Made by a program: the position numbers and the translations under genes. A stretch of 15,403 nt of DNA from Nanobdellota archaeon (GTDB lineage Archaea > Nanobdellota > Nanobdellia > Woesearchaeales > JAUYGA01). The notes under the pieces are model-generated. The model ran no database searches. It was not told the DNA's origin and saw only the letters and a list, made by a program, of their open reading frames with translations. Shown here one piece after another: positions 13,701 through 15,403 of this stretch. Position 1 is the first letter of the stretch. The number at the start of each line of letters is the position of its first letter. The stretch is from NCBI GenBank assembly GCA_030690755.1, contig JAUYGA010000083.1, positions 1 through 15,403 of the forward strand, written 5' to 3'.

Positions 13701-14632
13701 TCTTTACACTGCCTTCCTATTGTTATCACTTTTCCATTTACTTTTATCGATGTCAAGGACGAACCGCACTTGACATTGCAGGCATTGCATTTCTGCCCTT
13801 CAAGCACTTCATATTCCTTGATTTTTGGAACCTGCCTTTTGTTGTCTAACTTTTTGTTCAGGCAGATCATTGCCGCTCCGATTGCGCCCATTGTCTTATT
13901 ATGCGGTTTTGGGACAATGAGCTGTTTTCTGTTTTTTATCAGGCCAATCTCAATAAGCTTGTTTGAGAATTCCTGCACAAGAACAGGATTTTCAGATGTT
14001 CCGCCCTCAAATAAAAAAGCGCCTTCAAGGGTTTTTCCACGGCAAAGCTGAGAAAAATAATTATTGACCATTCCTCTATGAACTCCTCTTATCACTTTAT
14101 TTAGAGGAACGCCCGACTGCTGAGCATGTATCATGTCGGTTTCTGCAAAAACAGTGCATTTGCTTGCAATCTTATGATACTCTTTTGCGCTCAGCCCAAG
14201 CCTGCAGAACTCCTTTAAGTCCAAACCAAGTCTTGCTGCCTGCTGGTCAAGAAAAGAGCCTGTTCCTGCAGCGCAAACATTATTCATCTCAAAATTAACA
14301 TTCCTGTCGTTAAAATATATTATTTTGCTATCTTGACCGCCAATCTCAAATATTGTCCTGACTTTCGGATACAACTTAGAAACAGCAGTCCTGTGAGCAG
14401 TGATCTCATCAACACTGACATCTGCAGTTATCAGGGCAGATATGAACTTTCTTGCGCTGCCAGTGGTTGCTATACCAGTTACATTTTTAGTCTTAAGTAA
14501 ACCAAGAATATCTTTTGTAGCAGCAATAATATTTCCTTTTGTCCTGATGTAATGCTCTTCTATAATACTGCCTTTATCATCAACAACAGCTGATTTTATG
14601 CTTACGCTTCCGATATCAAGTCCGAGGTACAT
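13697..14632 (-). CDS. 2-hydroxyacyl-CoA dehydratase activase (HgdC/BadF-type ATPase)
   Basis: This ASKHA-fold ATPase of 311 residues has YLGLDIGSVSIKSAVVD (phosphate 1), IFEIGGQDSKII (phosphate 2), FEGGTSENPVLV (adenosine) and PKPHNKTMGAIGAAM. Cys120 (NNVCAAGTGSF) and Cys159 (SKCTVFAETD) are 39 residues apart, the same spacing as the [4Fe-4S] ligands of Acidaminococcus HgdC, where a dimer holds one cluster. A C-terminal tail carries KCNACNVKC and a final Cys (RQCKE), beyond the usual activase end, and may bind a metal or contact the partner. The ATG at 14632 starts directly at MYLGLDIGS; GGAG lies 12 nt away, so a TTG at 14638 is possible. TTTTATAA (14680-14687) is a likely TATA box. It drives electron transfer to the coupled 12414-13700 product. 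Confidence 0.92.
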   Translation of the reverse strand: MYLGLDIGSVSIKSAVVDDKGSIIEEHYIRTKGNIIAATKDILGLLKTKNVTGIATTGSARKFISALITADVSVDEITAHRTAVSKLYPKVRTIFEIGGQDSKIIYFNDRNVNFEMNNVCAAGTGSFLDQQAARLGLDLKEFCRLGLSAKEYHKIASKCTVFAETDMIHAQQSGVPLNKVIRGVHRGMVNNYFSQLCRGKTLEGAFLFEGGTSENPVLVQEFSNKLIEIGLIKNRKQLIVPKPHNKTMGAIGAAMICLNKKLDNKRQVPKIKEYEVLEGQKCNACNVKCGSSLTSIKVNGKVITIGRQCKE

Positions 14633-14734
14633 GTTCAACACACACTCCACCAACACACTCTTCAAAGAATGGCGCCTGCTTATAAAACTTGATATTTTTT
14701 TGCAACGCAATCAGCTGAACTGCAGCTTACCATA

Positions 14735-14758
14735 AAATGTTAACCATACCTAACATTT
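14735..14758. promoter_or_regulatory. Candidate metalloregulator operator
   Basis: A perfect 8-bp inverted repeat, AAATGTTA-ACCATACC-TAACATTT, lies 8 bp before the TATA box of the DtxR-like gene and upstream of the divergent activase gene. On the minus strand it contains TTAGGTATGGTTAA, which has the TTAGGT half-site seen in DtxR/MDR1-type operators. Its place beside the BRE/TATA suits autorepression, and possibly control of both genes. Confidence 0.5.
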
Positions 14759-14766
14759 TCAAAAGG

Positions 14767-14774
14767 TTTATATA
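14767..14774 (+). promoter_or_regulatory. TATA box for the DtxR-like gene
   Basis: TTTATATA with the purine-rich AAAAGG just before it (BRE-like) is centred about 43 bp before the ATG at 14813. This gives a leader of about 15 nt that holds a weak GAAGA ribosome site. Confidence 0.65.
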
Positions 14775-14812
14775 CTGGTTAATAAAAATATAAAAAATAT
14801 AATCTGAAGACA

Positions 14813-15403
14813 ATGAAATCCGCCATAGAAGACTATCTCAGGACGATGTATTCTATTTTTGAGAAAAAACACAGTGAGTTAGATGAAAAAACGCGAAAAG
14901 TTTCAAAAAAAGCATCAGATGTGAACAAGAAGACAAAAGCAGTTAAAGATGTGAACAAAAAAGTAAAGGCTGTTGATATTGCAAAAGAGCTCAAAATTTC
15001 TAGAGCAAGCGTTTCAGCCATGGTCAAAAAACTTGCAAAGATGAAATATGTTGATGCTAATCTTTATTCAAAGATTTCAATGACCAAAAAAGGGGAAAAA
15101 GAAGCAAGAAGAATCATGCATAACCACCGCGTCATAGAAGTTTTTTTAACAGATGTTCTCGGATACGACTTGAAAAAGGTGCATAATGAAGCCCATAGAT
15201 TAGAACATGCTTTTTCAGAATCATCAATCCGAAAATTAGATGAATTTCTCGGAAACCCAACAATCAGTCCCTTTGGAAAGAGGATACACACTAAGAAAAT
15301 GAAAACGACAATCATATGTGATTCCGGCGCTGGCAATCATAAGCATCCAGTATGTATAAAATTGCATGATAAAAAATCAGAAGGGAGGTTGCAGGTTCAA
15401 AGT
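14813..15403 (+). CDS. DtxR/MntR-family metal-dependent regulator (3' end beyond window)
   Basis: The 197 codons seen are open to the edge. An N-terminal helix EDYLRTMYSI leads to a winged helix-turn-helix (DIAKELKISRASVSAMVKKL, 55-74; wing and LT-like SMTKKG near 89). The dimerisation/metal domain follows, with NHRVIEVFLTDVLG, KKVHNEAHRLEH and a SPFGKRI motif. By alignment to DtxR, ligand positions are D7, H105, E109, H124, H128, E131 and H132. H128 stands where DtxR has Cys102 and MntR has Glu99, so metal preference is uncertain. About 30 Lys-rich residues (20-50), with a repeated DVNKKxKAV, are inserted between helix 1 and the HTH. After the metal domain, C169, H176, H178 and C181 could form another site. 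The adjacent inverted repeat suggests autoregulation. Targets are likely Fe, Mn or Zn genes. Confidence 0.87.
   Translation, partial: MKSAIEDYLRTMYSIFEKKHSELDEKTRKVSKKASDVNKKTKAVKDVNKKVKAVDIAKELKISRASVSAMVKKLAKMKYVDANLYSKISMTKKGEKEARRIMHNHRVIEVFLTDVLGYDLKKVHNEAHRLEHAFSESSIRKLDEFLGNPTISPFGKRIHTKKMKTTIICDSGAGNHKHPVCIKLHDKKSEGRLQVQS

Noticed and set aside
13638..14051. Hydrophobic open frame antisense to the activase/dehydratase junction
   Set aside because: Its hydrophobicity comes from the complement of Lys/Asn-rich codons, and the opposite strand carries two conserved coupled genes.
15064..15336. Open frame antisense to the DtxR-like gene
   Set aside because: The opposite frame carries a full set of family motifs, so this is a shadow.

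Overview
This AT-rich window most likely comes from an archaeon, probably a small-genome DPANN lineage (Woesearchaeota/Pacearchaeota-like; lineage is inferred). The evidence is: a tRNA-Val(GAC) with a 26-nt anticodon-loop intron and no encoded CCA; archaeal TATA boxes (TTTATATA-type) 25-45 bp upstream of starts, several implying leaderless or nearly leaderless mRNAs; an archaeal-type AMP phosphorylase; an archaeal circularly permuted GTPase; and a DtxR-family regulator. Many small proteins are not recognisable.

Layout. 1-57 (-): N-terminus of a metallo-beta-lactamase-fold protein cut by the window edge. 190-948 (-): circularly permuted YlqF/MJ1464-type GTPase. 1048-2054 (-): two overlapping membrane-protein genes. 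2055-2726: a 0.67-kb RNA/repeat region with tandem palindromes, a promoter with an orphan Shine-Dalgarno, partial copies of both tRNA-Val ends flanking the intact intron-containing tRNA-Val, and nested inverted repeats. 2727-4725 (+): PH-like membrane protein and AMP phosphorylase. 4753-9328 (-): a five-gene operon-like block, in transcription order an unknown small protein, a PEP-synthase-like ATP-grasp/phosphohistidine protein ended early by an in-frame TGA, an intact ECF sigma-70-type factor, a second ATP-grasp/phosphohistidine protein, and a PHP-family phosphatase. 9423-11156 (+): a divergent set of three small genes sharing the intergenic TATA element; the last resembles Janus/PHPT1 phosphohistidine phosphatases. 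11204-11752 (-): serine acetyltransferase. 11938-12270 (+): orphan gene. 12414-14632 (-): 2-hydroxyacyl-CoA-dehydratase-like protein and its Fe-S activase ATPase, translationally coupled. 14813-15403 (+, runs off the end): DtxR/MntR-like regulator with a candidate operator beside its promoter.

The part most worth attention is 4753-11156. A bacterial-type sigma factor sits between two genes for two-domain (ATP-grasp plus swivelling-His) PEP-synthase-like proteins that lack the PEP-binding barrel. A PHP phosphatase and a possible phosphohistidine phosphatase lie in the same block or just across the shared promoter. This may be an undescribed phosphohistidine-based module with a transferred sigma-like regulator. 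The family calls rest on motifs seen in the sequence; the shared function is inference.
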